Part shown: positions 9,530-20,687 of the stretch, in pieces
How positions within the stretch are numbered: position 1 is the first letter of the stretch
Layout of the letters: every line of letters starts with the position of its first letter
Assembly: GCA_023229435.1 (NCBI GenBank)
Contig: JALNZF010000017.1
Span: 1-64,000 of the forward strand
Reading direction: 5' to 3'
DNA length: 64,000 nt
DNA from: Nitrospirota bacterium
GTDB lineage: Bacteria > Nitrospirota > UBA9217
Position numbers and translations under genes: made by a program
The notes under the pieces: generated by a model
The model's input: only the letters and a program-made list of their open reading frames with translations
Told to the model about the DNA's origin: nothing
Databases searched by the model: none

Positions 9530-9898
9530 CTAATGTTTATGCGGATCGGTCTTGGAGGGCTCCGCTGACTGCGGATCATCCATGCACTTCATATCCATAG
9601 GCATCGACATTTTCTTCTGCATCTTTTCTTTCATCTGTGCCATATCCTTCATCATCTCCTTTTTCTCGGAATGATTAGGCCCCTTCATCATCTTTTCCTG
9701 CATGGTCATCATGTCCATCATCATCTGCATCATTTCCTTCTTTTCATCCATCATTTGTTTCATCATCGGCTGGCATTTCTCCATCATCTGCTTCATCTCA
9801 TCCTTCTGCTCACCCTTCATGCCGCTGTCCGTCTGGGCAAACCCGTAGGTTGCGGCCAACATCAGAACCACCAGGCTTATTGTCACTATCTTTTTCAT
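9530..9898 (-). CDS. methionine-rich exported protein (short paralogue)
   Basis: A 122-residue protein with a signal peptide (MKKIVTISLVVLMLAATYGFA) and a mature part in which about one residue in four is Met, in MMEKCQPMMKQMM-type clusters, ending in a His-containing tail (DPHKH). Clustered Met with Cys and His suggests Cu(I) or Ag(I) binding in the periplasm; this is an inference. It is a paralogue of 14153-14749: signal peptide, first Met cluster, final ~10 residues and GAAGGAGAAATACA before the ATG are almost the same. The longer copy has an extra ~70-residue domain before the tail. Confidence 0.85.
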   Translation of the reverse strand: MKKIVTISLVVLMLAATYGFAQTDSGMKGEQKDEMKQMMEKCQPMMKQMMDEKKEMMQMMMDMMTMQEKMMKGPNHSEKKEMMKDMAQMKEKMQKKMSMPMDMKCMDDPQSAEPSKTDPHKH

Positions 9899-9936
9899 TG
9901 TATTTCTCCTTCGGGAGTAGGCTGAGGAGATTTAAA

Positions 9937-10767
9937 CTAAAACCATCTTACGATGCCGAAATCCATTCCGAAGTCCGGACCGCCGTTGTTCAGGCCCTTG
10001 AAGGCGCTGCCCCTGATGGCGTAATCGACGCTCAGGACATGAAAAAAACCGACACTGACCTCTTGGGGATTTTCTGCTCCGGGGACCATTGCCCTTCGAC
10101 CCTCAAAGGAGGCTGCGATGTTCGTTCTGCCGAAGATTCTCGATATTCCGACCCCATAAAGATAGATGTCATTGTAGTTGATAGCAGCGGGGTCTCCGAT
10201 TTTTATGTACCCGCCCGTGAGCGAAAGCTTGAAGTTCTCTATCCGTTGATGCATACCGAGGAAAGCGCCGTAATCGGTTTCTCCAGTACCCAGACCCTTG
10301 GTATCGTCGGCAGTCGGCAGTTTAAGAGCCATCGTCCCATTGAGAGAGAAACCAATGGAACCTTCAGGAATGAACACCGCTCCGCCGCGCAGAATGACGT
10401 CCCCTATGCCGCTCTCGCTCAGGCTTTGTCCGCTGGCCTTGTTCGTGAGCGACAGATACGGCACGGTAACGCTGACATCGTATCTCGGCGCGACATACCC
10501 GATGGTCGAGGAGAGATAATACAAACTGGATGTCGTCGGGGTGCCGAAATCGCCCGTTTTGTAACCGCCGCCAAGGTCGAGATAACCGCGGCCCGTATCA
10601 GCCGAAGCAGCCGACGGGACCGCAAATGCGCTTAACAAAACTATAAGCAGGACGTGAACAGCCAAGTAGAGAAAGTAGCGGAGACCGGGGCTCATATTCC
10701 ATTCCATTTTTTGAAAGCTCGTATTTGCTGCGCCCATAATAAAGCTGTTATTCACGCCTTGCTTCAT
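9937..10767 (-). CDS. outer-membrane beta-barrel, phenol-MetA-like transporter family
   Basis: A 276-residue protein. A long N-terminal stretch (a hydrophobic helix ending about residue 55 in SAASA) precedes a beta-rich domain of alternating hydrophobic strands and a C-terminal Phe (GIVRWF), typical of outer-membrane insertion. The GDVILRGG and LPTADDTKG segments suggest the MetA-pathway (transporter/channel) family. ATG 10767 is 1 base from the stop of the preceding gene, so translation is probably coupled. An internal Met (about residue 22 or 25) could be the real start, giving a normal signal peptide. Confidence 0.7.
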   Translation of the reverse strand: MKQGVNNSFIMGAANTSFQKMEWNMSPGLRYFLYLAVHVLLIVLLSAFAVPSAASADTGRGYLDLGGGYKTGDFGTPTTSSLYYLSSTIGYVAPRYDVSVTVPYLSLTNKASGQSLSESGIGDVILRGGAVFIPEGSIGFSLNGTMALKLPTADDTKGLGTGETDYGAFLGMHQRIENFKLSLTGGYIKIGDPAAINYNDIYLYGVGISRIFGRTNIAASFEGRRAMVPGAENPQEVSVGFFHVLSVDYAIRGSAFKGLNNGGPDFGMDFGIVRWF

Positions 10768-10768
10768 G

Positions 10769-11212
10769 TTATTTACTCCCCTTCTGCATGCCGTCTATCA
10801 TCTGGTTCATGGTCTTCATCCGCTCCTGCATTGTTTTCATCATGGCGGGGTCCATGGTTCCCTTGCCCATCTGTTCGGACATCTCTTTCATGGTTGCGGA
10901 CATATCATTCATCACCTTCGACATGTCCTGCATTTTGGAATGGTCCATGCCCTGTTTCTGCTCCATGGTCCCGGACATCTTCTCCATCATGTCGTTCATT
11001 CGGCTCATCATGCCCGACATGTCGCGCATCATCTGCTGATTCATCATTTGATTGCTCATCATCTGCGAGGACTGCTGGGAGCCCATCATGCCCTGCCCCT
11101 GCTGACCTTGCTGCCCCTGGCCGCTTCCCATTCCTCCTCCGCCCATCTGCGCAAATGCCGTTGCTGTTGCAAAACCAATTACCATCGCAGCCACTGCCAG
11201 AATCTTTTTCAT
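10769..11212 (-). CDS. Met/Gln-rich exported protein
   Basis: A 147-residue protein with a signal peptide (cleavage near AFAQ), then a Gly/Gln/Met-rich region (QGQQGQQGQGMM) and repeated Met-containing amphipathic stretches (MMSNQMMNQQMMRDM). It has no Cys and a single His. It is not closely alignable to the 9530 and 14153 proteins beyond Met richness, so similarity may be convergent. It is 1 base upstream of the outer-membrane protein gene and about 70 bases downstream of the cytochrome. A periplasmic metal sponge or chaperone role is an inference. AAGGAGG precedes the ATG. Confidence 0.8.
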   Translation of the reverse strand: MKKILAVAAMVIGFATATAFAQMGGGGMGSGQGQQGQQGQGMMGSQQSSQMMSNQMMNQQMMRDMSGMMSRMNDMMEKMSGTMEQKQGMDHSKMQDMSKVMNDMSATMKEMSEQMGKGTMDPAMMKTMQERMKTMNQMIDGMQKGSK

Positions 11213-11281
11213 GATTGCTTCCTCCTTTTTAGTGTGAAAACATGCACTTAGTATAGCGCTTTTCTTCCTGCATTACTCTTT

Positions 11282-11661
11282 TCATTTCTTTTTTTGCAAA
11301 CTTGTAACGTAATTAACGAGATGCCATCGCATCTCGTCAGACAGTTCCTTTCCAAAGCCTCTCATGGCTGTTCCCGCGACGCCGTCGGTAATTACATGGA
11401 ACATCTCGCCGTCAGTGCTGCCGTGAATCCGAGCCGGGACTGACAGGCCAGGGCCTATGCCCCCTTTTCCGGCTTCTCCATGACAGGCTATGCAATTCTT
11501 CTCATAGAGCTTTCTGCCCTGGACGATAGACGTTTCAGTCTTTGCAATGGGATTTTTTATCATTGCGTATTCCGTGTGCCTATGCTGTTGTTTGTGGTGT
11601 TCTTCTTGAGCAAACCCATCAAGAGGAATGAGCATTATAATAATCAGGAGTGCGGTCCTTC

Positions 11662-11665
<4 letters not shown>
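11282..11665 (-). CDS. periplasmic mono-haem cytochrome c
   Basis: A 127-residue protein with a signal peptide (1-19), a short His-rich segment ([10 protein letters not shown], 21-30) and one haem-c motif CIACH at 58-62. The likely axial Met is at 101 (TAMRGFG). The size and the .W.LVNYV.SL end match class I cytochromes. Its ATG overlaps the stop of the P-type ATPase in ATGA, so the two are translationally coupled. The His-rich segment next to the haem is unusual and would suit copper binding. Confidence 0.88.
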
Positions 11666-14058
<2,393 letters not shown>

Positions 14059-14152
14059 CTATTCCTCCCGTGCGAGAGACATCAGTCCTTCAAAATAGTC
14101 ATTGATCTTTTCCCGGAGACCCGGCATCAATGCCCATGCTGGTCTTCCTTTT

Positions 14153-14749
14153 CTAATGTTTATGCGGATCAGTCTTGGAGGGCTCCGCTTTTTTCGGTTC
14201 TTTGCCCGTAACTTCTTTCGACTGTGGCCCGCTCATATCAGGACCCGTTCCTGCAATACATCCATATGCCTTTTTCATCTGATCCATCATCTCCATCTGG
14301 GACGCCTCGGTTGCTGTCTTGGGGTCTTTCATGTGCACCTCGTGAAGGTCTATTGCTTTTTTGAGCCACTGCTCGGCACACACAAGTTTCGATTGCGAAT
14401 CATCCATCCCCGGCATATCCATAGGCATCGACATCATCTTCTGCATTTTTTCTTTCATCTGTGACATGTCCTTCATCATCCGCTTTTTCTCGGCACTGCT
14501 CGGCCCCTTCATCATTGTTTCCTGCATGGTCATCATGTCCATCATCATCTGCATCATGTCCTTCTTTTCATCCATCATCTTTTTCATCATGCCGTTGCCC
14601 ATCATTTGCTTCATCATCGGCTGGCATTTCTCCATCATCTGCTTCATCTCATCCTTCTGCTCACCCTTCATACCGCCGTCCGTCTGGGCATAGCCCTGGG
14701 TTGCGGCCGCCATCAGAACCACCAAACTTATTGCCAATATCTTTTTCAT
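14153..14749 (-). CDS. methionine-rich exported protein (long paralogue)
   Basis: A 198-residue protein with a signal peptide and the Met cluster arrangement of the 9530 protein (CQPMMKQMM, DMMQMMMDMMT). An extra ~70-residue helical segment (LVCAEQWLKKAIDLHEVHMKD, ending GCIAGTG) precedes the same PSKTDPHKH tail. I chose ATG 14749 over 14806 because GAAGGAGA lies directly upstream and the signal peptide then begins correctly. It is the first gene upstream of copA, about 95 bases away. A Cu(I)-binding periplasmic role is inferred from composition and neighbourhood. Confidence 0.85.
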   Translation of the reverse strand: MKKILAISLVVLMAAATQGYAQTDGGMKGEQKDEMKQMMEKCQPMMKQMMGNGMMKKMMDEKKDMMQMMMDMMTMQETMMKGPSSAEKKRMMKDMSQMKEKMQKMMSMPMDMPGMDDSQSKLVCAEQWLKKAIDLHEVHMKDPKTATEASQMEMMDQMKKAYGCIAGTGPDMSGPQSKEVTGKEPKKAEPSKTDPHKH

Positions 14750-14830
14750 TGTATTTCTCCTTCGCCTTAAAATTTTTACTTGCGCCACCGATACAACCCT
14801 TCGCACAAAACCGTTCTCTTAATTCATCAT

Positions 14831-15316
14831 TCATTTCCCTTCCGGCTTCTCTCTTTGATACAGCACCCGTCCCGATACCCAGAATGCCCATAACCCTGTC
14901 ATGCTTAATTGAAGCAGGGGCGACAGCCCCAACCCGAAGAACGTCGGCATGAGCCGGTTATAGCTCCATGCCCTCGTCACAAAAACTTTTTGATACTCTA
15001 TGGCAGCAGCCAGCAGAAACCCTGCAAGCAAAACAGTGTATATCTGCTTCCCGTTCATCTCCCGAATCCAAGCCGCATCCCTCCACACAGCAGCCACTAA
15101 AAGGTAAATCCCCAGGATAAGGAATCCGTCGATAAGTGAAACATAACCGACCATGGCCACATATTTCTTTGCATTAAAATCATGAGCTTCATAAAGGTAT
15201 ACGGCATGGAATGATTCCCAGATAAAATTCACCATGAATGCGCTAATGAAGATCATAAGAAAAACCCGGCAAAGCTCTCCAATTTGCTTTAAATTCATTC
15301 TGAACTTCCCTGTCAT
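14831..15316 (-). CDS. four-helix membrane protein of unknown function
   Basis: A 161-residue protein with four hydrophobic segments (about 15-35, 48-75, 92-110, 125-150). Conserved-looking polar positions inside helices include NFIWESFHAVYLYE. I do not recognise the family. The frame extends upstream to 15517 but that part lies inside the DUF1566 gene. The ATGs at 15316/15319 are preceded by GGAGGA and overlap the DUF1566 stop, so translational coupling is likely. Confidence 0.7.
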   Translation of the reverse strand: MTGKFRMNLKQIGELCRVFLMIFISAFMVNFIWESFHAVYLYEAHDFNAKKYVAMVGYVSLIDGFLILGIYLLVAAVWRDAAWIREMNGKQIYTVLLAGFLLAAAIEYQKVFVTRAWSYNRLMPTFFGLGLSPLLQLSMTGLWAFWVSGRVLYQREKPEGK

Positions 15317-16338
15317 CATTCCTCCGAAGGCAGATCGCACACCGCCCACACGGAGAAATGCGCACCCTTTTTCTGTCCAACGCCGACCGCGCCTTTGGTG
15401 AGATAGAGCGCCCACGCCCAGTCGGGTTCGAACATGCTCGTCGTTGAAGACCAGTATCCTTCCCTGACATCCCTGAAGGGATGTCCATAAGGAAGCGCCG
15501 GGCTGTGCACGCTGCAATCCACGAGCGATTCCAGTTCATTGATGTTCGGCAGGCGCCATGAATAGGCCTTTCCTTGCTGTTGGTTGAGATCTGCCACTGC
15601 TTTGAGCGCTTCCTCCCATGTCGACGGCCTTCCGAAGAGGTCGGCTGATGAGAGCCAGCAGAGGTTCGTGAGCCGGTCTACGACCATGCTCCCTGCCTCC
15701 TCAAAGCGGGGTTCGGGCCATCGCACCCCTGATCGGAATTCGCCGTCCTGTCCCGATCCTGCGCAGGAGATAAGTTGTCCCTTTGCGTCGTAACACCGGG
15801 TTTGGCCGGTAGCAGGGAGAATGATGTCCCCCATTCCTCGAACAGGCCAGAGCAGGAAGAACTGCTCCTTCCGGCCATAAAACATTCGCGCGCCCTCCAT
15901 ATGGATATACCACGCATAGGCAGTGTTGATCGCCGCGGTCGTGGACGTCCAGTACCATCCGCTGAATACGTTGACAAAGGGATGCCCCTCCGGCAAAGCG
16001 GGTTGCCTGGTCTGATGGCTCATGAGGCTTCGGAGTTCACGACGGTTGGGAAGACGCCAGTCCGCAGAACCATATACCTTGTCACGATTCATCCTTGCGA
16101 TGTGATCAAGGGCTTCCTGCCAGGTCAGAGGGAATTCAGCAATATTAGCGTTTCTTGTCCAAACGAGCCCCGTAAGTTGATCGAGAACCGCATCGTCCTG
16201 GACCTCGAATCGCGGCGCAGGCCAGGACAGGCCGCTTCTGAAGTCCGCGTCCTGTCCGCTTCCAATTCCAATGCAATCGATCATTCGGCCCGTCGCATCG
16301 TGGCAGGTGATCTGCCCTGTCTGAAGATAAGCGCTCAT
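15316..16338 (-). CDS. tandem DUF1566 protein
   Basis: A 340-residue protein made of two related halves of about 165 residues, each with the DUF1566 (Lcl-like C-terminal) signature: DRLTxLxW early, then the W.LPN..EL..L core (WRLPNRRELRSLM; WRLPNINELESLV), a Ser/Thr-rich YWSST or YWTST, and an aromatic C-terminal strand. Such domains occur in surface or exported proteins and are related to formylglycine-enzyme or lectin-like folds. No signal peptide is visible, which is odd for the family. AAGGGT precedes the ATG. Confidence 0.85.
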   Translation of the reverse strand: MSAYLQTGQITCHDATGRMIDCIGIGSGQDADFRSGLSWPAPRFEVQDDAVLDQLTGLVWTRNANIAEFPLTWQEALDHIARMNRDKVYGSADWRLPNRRELRSLMSHQTRQPALPEGHPFVNVFSGWYWTSTTAAINTAYAWYIHMEGARMFYGRKEQFFLLWPVRGMGDIILPATGQTRCYDAKGQLISCAGSGQDGEFRSGVRWPEPRFEEAGSMVVDRLTNLCWLSSADLFGRPSTWEEALKAVADLNQQQGKAYSWRLPNINELESLVDCSVHSPALPYGHPFRDVREGYWSSTTSMFEPDWAWALYLTKGAVGVGQKKGAHFSVWAVCDLPSEE

Positions 16339-16485
16339 ACCCTTATGCCGGCTCAGTATCGTTCATTTTCTGCATGTCTGTCATCGACATCCCGGGTGTG
16401 CTCCATTTCTACTTTCGTTTCATCTTAAACACGACACCAAAATAACGAGAAGCGCGATTATGTATTATTCCTCAGGCGCAACCGT

Positions 16486-17718
16486 TCATTCGCTCTTGGT
16501 CCGGCTATTTTCACGGGCATATCCGCTGATTCCCATCATCAATCGCAGCAAACCATAACTGAGCCAGCTCATGAACCGGAAATAAGCGGGCTGCTGTTTC
16601 CAGTTGTCCCTTAAGATCCGCAGGCTATCGGTCTCCATGGTCTGTTTCAGGCTTTGCGCCAGGGTCATGCCGAATTCTTTGTCGTCAACGGCAATATTCG
16701 CTTCGCGTGAAAGCAGCAGGCTGAACGGATCGATATTCGAAGACCCCACCGTCGCCCAATGGCCGTCGATTACCGCCACTTTGGCGTGCAGGAAGCTCCT
16801 GCGGTATTCGTAAATTTCGATTCCCGCATCCAGGAAAGTGCCGTAGAGCGCCCGCGAGGCATAATGCTGGAGACGATATTCCACCCTCCCCTGCAGCAGC
16901 AAAACCACCCGTACGCCGCGCCCGGCCGCATTGATAAGCGCATGACGAAAATTAAGCCCCGGTAAAAAGTATGCATGGGCAAGAATGATCTCGGACTCAG
17001 CCTGTTCGAGCGCCCGCATATACGCCGTTTCAATGTCCCGGCGATGGCGGAAATTGTCCCGTACCAGGAATGCCGCGCTCATATTCCCCCCGGCGGAAGT
17101 TGAAACAGGCAGTGCCCCGCCCCGGACCGTCCCTTTGCGAAAATAACTCCACGCCGCAATTGACCACAGGCGCTGGGCGGAAAGGCGGATCACATCCACC
17201 AGTGGACCCTCCACGGCAACCGCATAGTCATAGCGAGGGGGCATATCGCTTGTCGTTTCCCTGTCATCAATAATGTTGACCCCCCCGACAAAGGCGATCT
17301 CACGGTCCACAACCACGATTTTCCGGTGCATTCGGCGCAGGCGCACGCGCCGAAATGTCCAGGGAGATATCTTGGCCCGATAGATTAGCGCCTTTACCCC
17401 GTCCGCCCGCAAGCGGTCCAGCATGCTCCGCGGCAGATCCTTGGACCCGTAGCCGTCGATCAGCACAGTGACGCTTACGCCGCGCAGGGCAGCCCGCTTC
17501 AGCGCGTCCGCAATCCGTTGTCCGGTGGCGTCATTTTCGTAAATATACGTTTCAAGAATTATTTCATGCCTTGCCCGATCGAACGCCGCTTCGATGGCGG
17601 GGAAATAGGCTTCTCCGTTCTGTATCAGGGTGACCTGATTTCCCGGAATAAAGCGGGACAAGCTCGCGGGGAAGATAGCTTGATACAAATTACGGCGATG
17701 TCGTTTCCCGTGTGACAT
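16486..17718 (-). CDS. clsB: cardiolipin synthase, ClsB-like
   Basis: A 410-residue phospholipase D superfamily enzyme with two HKD motifs: HRKIVVVDREIAFVGG and HAKVAVIDGHWATVGSSNID. It lacks the two N-terminal membrane helices of ClsA and begins directly with the ENGE.YFPAIEAAFDRAR..I..ETYI region, as in ClsB, whose length (about 413) it matches. ClsB condenses phosphatidyl groups into cardiolipin. I prefer ATG 17718 by length and homology over the upstream ATG 17808. Its ribosome-binding site is weak. Confidence 0.85.
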   Translation of the reverse strand: MSHGKRHRRNLYQAIFPASLSRFIPGNQVTLIQNGEAYFPAIEAAFDRARHEIILETYIYENDATGQRIADALKRAALRGVSVTVLIDGYGSKDLPRSMLDRLRADGVKALIYRAKISPWTFRRVRLRRMHRKIVVVDREIAFVGGVNIIDDRETTSDMPPRYDYAVAVEGPLVDVIRLSAQRLWSIAAWSYFRKGTVRGGALPVSTSAGGNMSAAFLVRDNFRHRRDIETAYMRALEQAESEIILAHAYFLPGLNFRHALINAAGRGVRVVLLLQGRVEYRLQHYASRALYGTFLDAGIEIYEYRRSFLHAKVAVIDGHWATVGSSNIDPFSLLLSREANIAVDDKEFGMTLAQSLKQTMETDSLRILRDNWKQQPAYFRFMSWLSYGLLRLMMGISGYARENSRTKSE

Positions 17719-17832
17719 AACAATTACCCGTCTCTCATCTTCAATTTTAAAATCCTTCCGCTGATATGCACTGTCCGGATTTTCTCCGGAAATAATCAAA
17801 AAAACCATACCCGGACTCCGCGTTGGGATGAA

Positions 17833-18489
17833 TCACGCGCGGTAAGTCATCAATTCCGGCGTACGCTCATTTCCAAATTTGAAATGCAGATAAATGACCG
17901 CGCTCAGTATCGCGGCAAAAAAGCACCACACGGAAAAAAAGGCGACGGTGGCGAACCAGTAAGCCGCCATAAAAAGCAGCAACGCCAGAACGCCAAAGAT
18001 TTTGATCATCGTGTGACTCGAAAAGAAGCAACCAGCGCAGGTTGCCGCAAGGTAGAGCGCCATCACTTGAATTTTATGAAAATGGGGTAACGCATACACG
18101 ATGTGACAATTAACTTCGGAAACAACAGGATATTTGACGATAGAGTAAAGGAGGTACAGGCCGACCGCGATCCCCGTGATCAGGAATGCCCCTATCACCT
18201 TTTTGCGCCAGGCTGTGGTTTCCAGCAGGCCGATCGAGAATGGCACAAATATCGGCCACAGTACGTGCGAAAACAACGTAAACACGTACGTCGTGGTCTC
18301 CTTGAGCAGCGGGGCCTCAAACCGAAATGACAGCCAGAGCATTCCCTCTATGATTTGCTGAATCCCGAACAAAAGCGGGATCATCGCAAACGGTATCTCT
18401 GCCTTTCGTTCCGTCTTTTTCAGTGTTGCCACACCGAGTATGGACAATGAAACTCCTGCTGTAAAACTTGCTGTTGCTGAAAAACACAT
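17833..18489 (-). CDS. DUF6629-type membrane protein
   Basis: A 218-residue protein starting MCFSATASF, the signature opening of the DUF6629 family, followed by seven to eight hydrophobic helices. Function is unknown. Polar motifs inside helices include FGIQQIIEGMLW. AAGGAACCGGGCACA precedes the ATG. It lies about 115 bases upstream of clsB and may be in the same transcript. Confidence 0.75.
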   Translation of the reverse strand: MCFSATASFTAGVSLSILGVATLKKTERKAEIPFAMIPLLFGIQQIIEGMLWLSFRFEAPLLKETTTYVFTLFSHVLWPIFVPFSIGLLETTAWRKKVIGAFLITGIAVGLYLLYSIVKYPVVSEVNCHIVYALPHFHKIQVMALYLAATCAGCFFSSHTMIKIFGVLALLLFMAAYWFATVAFFSVWCFFAAILSAVIYLHFKFGNERTPELMTYRA

Positions 18490-18723
18490 TGTGCCCGGTT
18501 CCTTTCATGCCGAACGAATCGACCCAGCGCCCTACCCGTGAGCACTTCGGAAACAGGCCTATTCTTATATTATTATACCTGCCCTATGAGATTTTTGCCG
18601 CGACGGCAGAAGTTCCGCGAGCATTCGCACCGGTCCCGCATCAACCATGGGTCATCATTACAAATCCTGTATTTCCCGCGTCGCGATCAGCAGTCCCCTG
18701 ATACTCCGACCCGGCGGTCCCCT

Positions 18724-19308
18724 TCACTCAGCGCGCGCAATTTTTACAATTTCCCGGGCGATATTCTCAGGTGAAAGAACAAAATCTATACACCCGCTTT
18801 CTATTGCGCTTTCAGGCATATCCGGCTGCCCGGCTGTGTCGGGCTTTTGCGCGATGGTGATGCCCCCCACCTGCTGTATGCCGCACATCGCCGCCGCCCC
18901 GTCACCATCATAGCCGGAGACAATGACCGCGACAAGTTTGCCGTCCCAGTGCTGAGTCAGGGAGCGCAGAAAAATCGTGATCACGTCGGGCCATCCCCTC
19001 GGCTTTGATAACGGCTTGAGACGGAACTCTCCATCAAGAACATGCAGATCACGCTGTTCCGGGATGATGAATACATGGTTGGGCTCGATGAGCAATCTTT
19101 CCGTGATCAGCTCGACCGGCATTGTTGTGAAGCGCGGGAGGATCTCGTGGAGCAGGGTGGCTACGGTCCTCAGGTGATTCACGATGACGATGGCAACGCC
19201 CATATCGGCCGGCAGATGTTTTAGTAACCGGGTATAGGCGTCGAGGCTGCCGGCCGAACCGCCCACGCAAACAACAGGAAAGTCTTGTGCAACACTCTTC
19301 GATGTCAT
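18724..19308 (-). CDS. stand-alone CheB methylesterase domain protein
   Basis: A 194-residue protein consisting only of a CheB catalytic domain, with no receiver. It has serine in VGGSAGS, histidine in IVNHL (the usual motif is QH) and aspartate in SGYDGDGA, where the family usually has SGMGSDGA. The triad residues are present but two surrounding motifs are altered, so substrate specificity may differ. No chemotaxis genes are adjacent. ATG 19308 is chosen over 19359 because GGAGGG precedes it and the longer form would overlap the upstream gene. Confidence 0.85.
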   Translation of the reverse strand: MTSKSVAQDFPVVCVGGSAGSLDAYTRLLKHLPADMGVAIVIVNHLRTVATLLHEILPRFTTMPVELITERLLIEPNHVFIIPEQRDLHVLDGEFRLKPLSKPRGWPDVITIFLRSLTQHWDGKLVAVIVSGYDGDGAAAMCGIQQVGGITIAQKPDTAGQPDMPESAIESGCIDFVLSPENIAREIVKIARAE

Positions 19309-19330
19309 TGACAATCCCTCCGCTTCGCTG

Positions 19331-20152
19331 TCAGGCCTTGATGAATGCGAGCAGATCAACGTTGATCCGGTCCTTATGAGTGGAACACATGCCGTGCGGC
19401 AAACCCGGATAAACTTTCAGCGTGGAGCCTTTCACGAGCTTGGACGAGAGCATGGCCGAGGCGGCGATCGGGACGATCTGGTCGTCGTCGCCGTGCATGA
19501 TGAGTGTCGGGACGTCGAACTTCCCGAGGTCTTCCGTGAAGTCCGTCTCGGAAAAGGCCTTGATGCAATCGATGACGGCTTTGAATCCGGCCTGCATCCC
19601 CTGCAGCCAGAACGCATCCCGCAGCCCTTGCGAGACCTTGGCGTTCGGCCTGTTGGCGCCGTAGAACGGCATGGTGAGGTCCTTGAAGAATTGCGAGCGG
19701 TCGGCAAGCACGCCTGCGCGGATCTTGTCGAACCCGTCGATCGGCAAGCCCCCGGGATTGGCGGCCGTCTTCAGCATCAGCGGCGTCACCGAGCCGATCA
19801 GCACGGCTTTGGCCACTCGTTTGGTTCCGTGGCGGCCGATATAGCGGGCCACTTCGCCGCCGCCCGTGGAGTGCCCGACATGGATCGCCTTCTTCAGGTC
19901 GAGCTTTTCCACGAGCGCCGCGAGGTCGGCGGCGTAGGTGTCCATGTCGTTGCCGTTCCAGGGCTGTCCTGACCGGCCATGGCCGCGCCGGTCATGGGCG
20001 ATGCAGCGGTATCCGCGGGCGGCCAGAAACACCATCTGGTCTTCCCAGGCGTCCGCGCTCAGGGGCCAGCCATGGCTGAAGACCACTGGCTGTCCGCTGC
20101 CCCAGTCCTTGTAATAGATCTGTGTACCGTCTTTTGTCGTGATCGTGTTCAT
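19331..20152 (-). CDS. alpha/beta hydrolase, non-haem chloroperoxidase/arylesterase type
   Basis: A 273-residue alpha/beta hydrolase. It shows the oxyanion segment [14 protein letters not shown], nucleophile elbow GHSTGGGE, the acid in [10 protein letters not shown] and the catalytic His in GLPHGM. This set matches cofactor-free haloperoxidases/esterases that hydrolyse aryl esters and can form peracids. ATG 20152, with GGAGAG upstream, is preferred to 20182. It sits between a PfpI-type gene and the lone CheB. A role in peroxide or aldehyde stress is an inference. Confidence 0.88.
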   Translation of the reverse strand: MNTITTKDGTQIYYKDWGSGQPVVFSHGWPLSADAWEDQMVFLAARGYRCIAHDRRGHGRSGQPWNGNDMDTYAADLAALVEKLDLKKAIHVGHSTGGGEVARYIGRHGTKRVAKAVLIGSVTPLMLKTAANPGGLPIDGFDKIRAGVLADRSQFFKDLTMPFYGANRPNAKVSQGLRDAFWLQGMQAGFKAVIDCIKAFSETDFTEDLGKFDVPTLIMHGDDDQIVPIAASAMLSSKLVKGSTLKVYPGLPHGMCSTHKDRINVDLLAFIKA

Positions 20153-20183
20153 TGGTTCTCTCCTTTTATCGCAAAACGGCAAG

Positions 20184-20687
20184 CTAAAGCCGGATCTGTT
20201 TCATGACCTCGCGCATGAACGCAGGGAGATCTCCCGGCTCCCGGGACGTGATCAGATTGGCGTCAACAACCACCTCCCGGTCCTCATAGAGCGCCCCGGC
20301 TTTTTTCAGTTCATCAGCCACCGATTTGTAGCAGGTGGCGCGTCGCCCCTGCAGAAGACCGGCGCTGATCAGGATCTGCGGCCCATGGCAGATGGCGGCG
20401 ACCGGTTTGCTGCGGGCAAAAAAGCTCCGGGCGATCTCCAGCGCCTCCGGCGCTTTTCTCACCAACGCCGGCGCCGCCCCCCCGGGCAGGATCAGGATTC
20501 CATAGTCGTCAGGATTGACCTCGTCAAGGGTCTTGTCCACGGCCACTTCGTAGCCGTGCTTGCCCTTGATGGCCCCGCGGTACAGGGAGACCATTGCCAC
20601 GTCGACTCCCGCCTCCTTCAGCCGGTAGTAGGGGACCAGCAGCTCAGAGTCCTCAAAATTGTCCGCGCTTATAATCAAGGCCTTCAT
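20184..20687 (-). CDS. DJ-1/PfpI family protein
   Basis: A 167-residue protein of the DJ-1/PfpI superfamily. The nucleophile elbow AICHGPQ carries the catalytic Cys, with PGG(A)AP upstream and an acidic residue (NFEDSEL) near the N-terminus, as in PfpI/YhbO. Such proteins act as deglycases, glyoxalases or stress proteins. The ATG overlaps the stop of the upstream YihY gene in ATGA, and a GGAGG lies just before it, so the two are coupled. The longer reading frame to 21014 is a shadow inside the YihY gene. Confidence 0.92.
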   Translation of the reverse strand: MKALIISADNFEDSELLVPYYRLKEAGVDVAMVSLYRGAIKGKHGYEVAVDKTLDEVNPDDYGILILPGGAAPALVRKAPEALEIARSFFARSKPVAAICHGPQILISAGLLQGRRATCYKSVADELKKAGALYEDREVVVDANLITSREPGDLPAFMREVMKQIRL

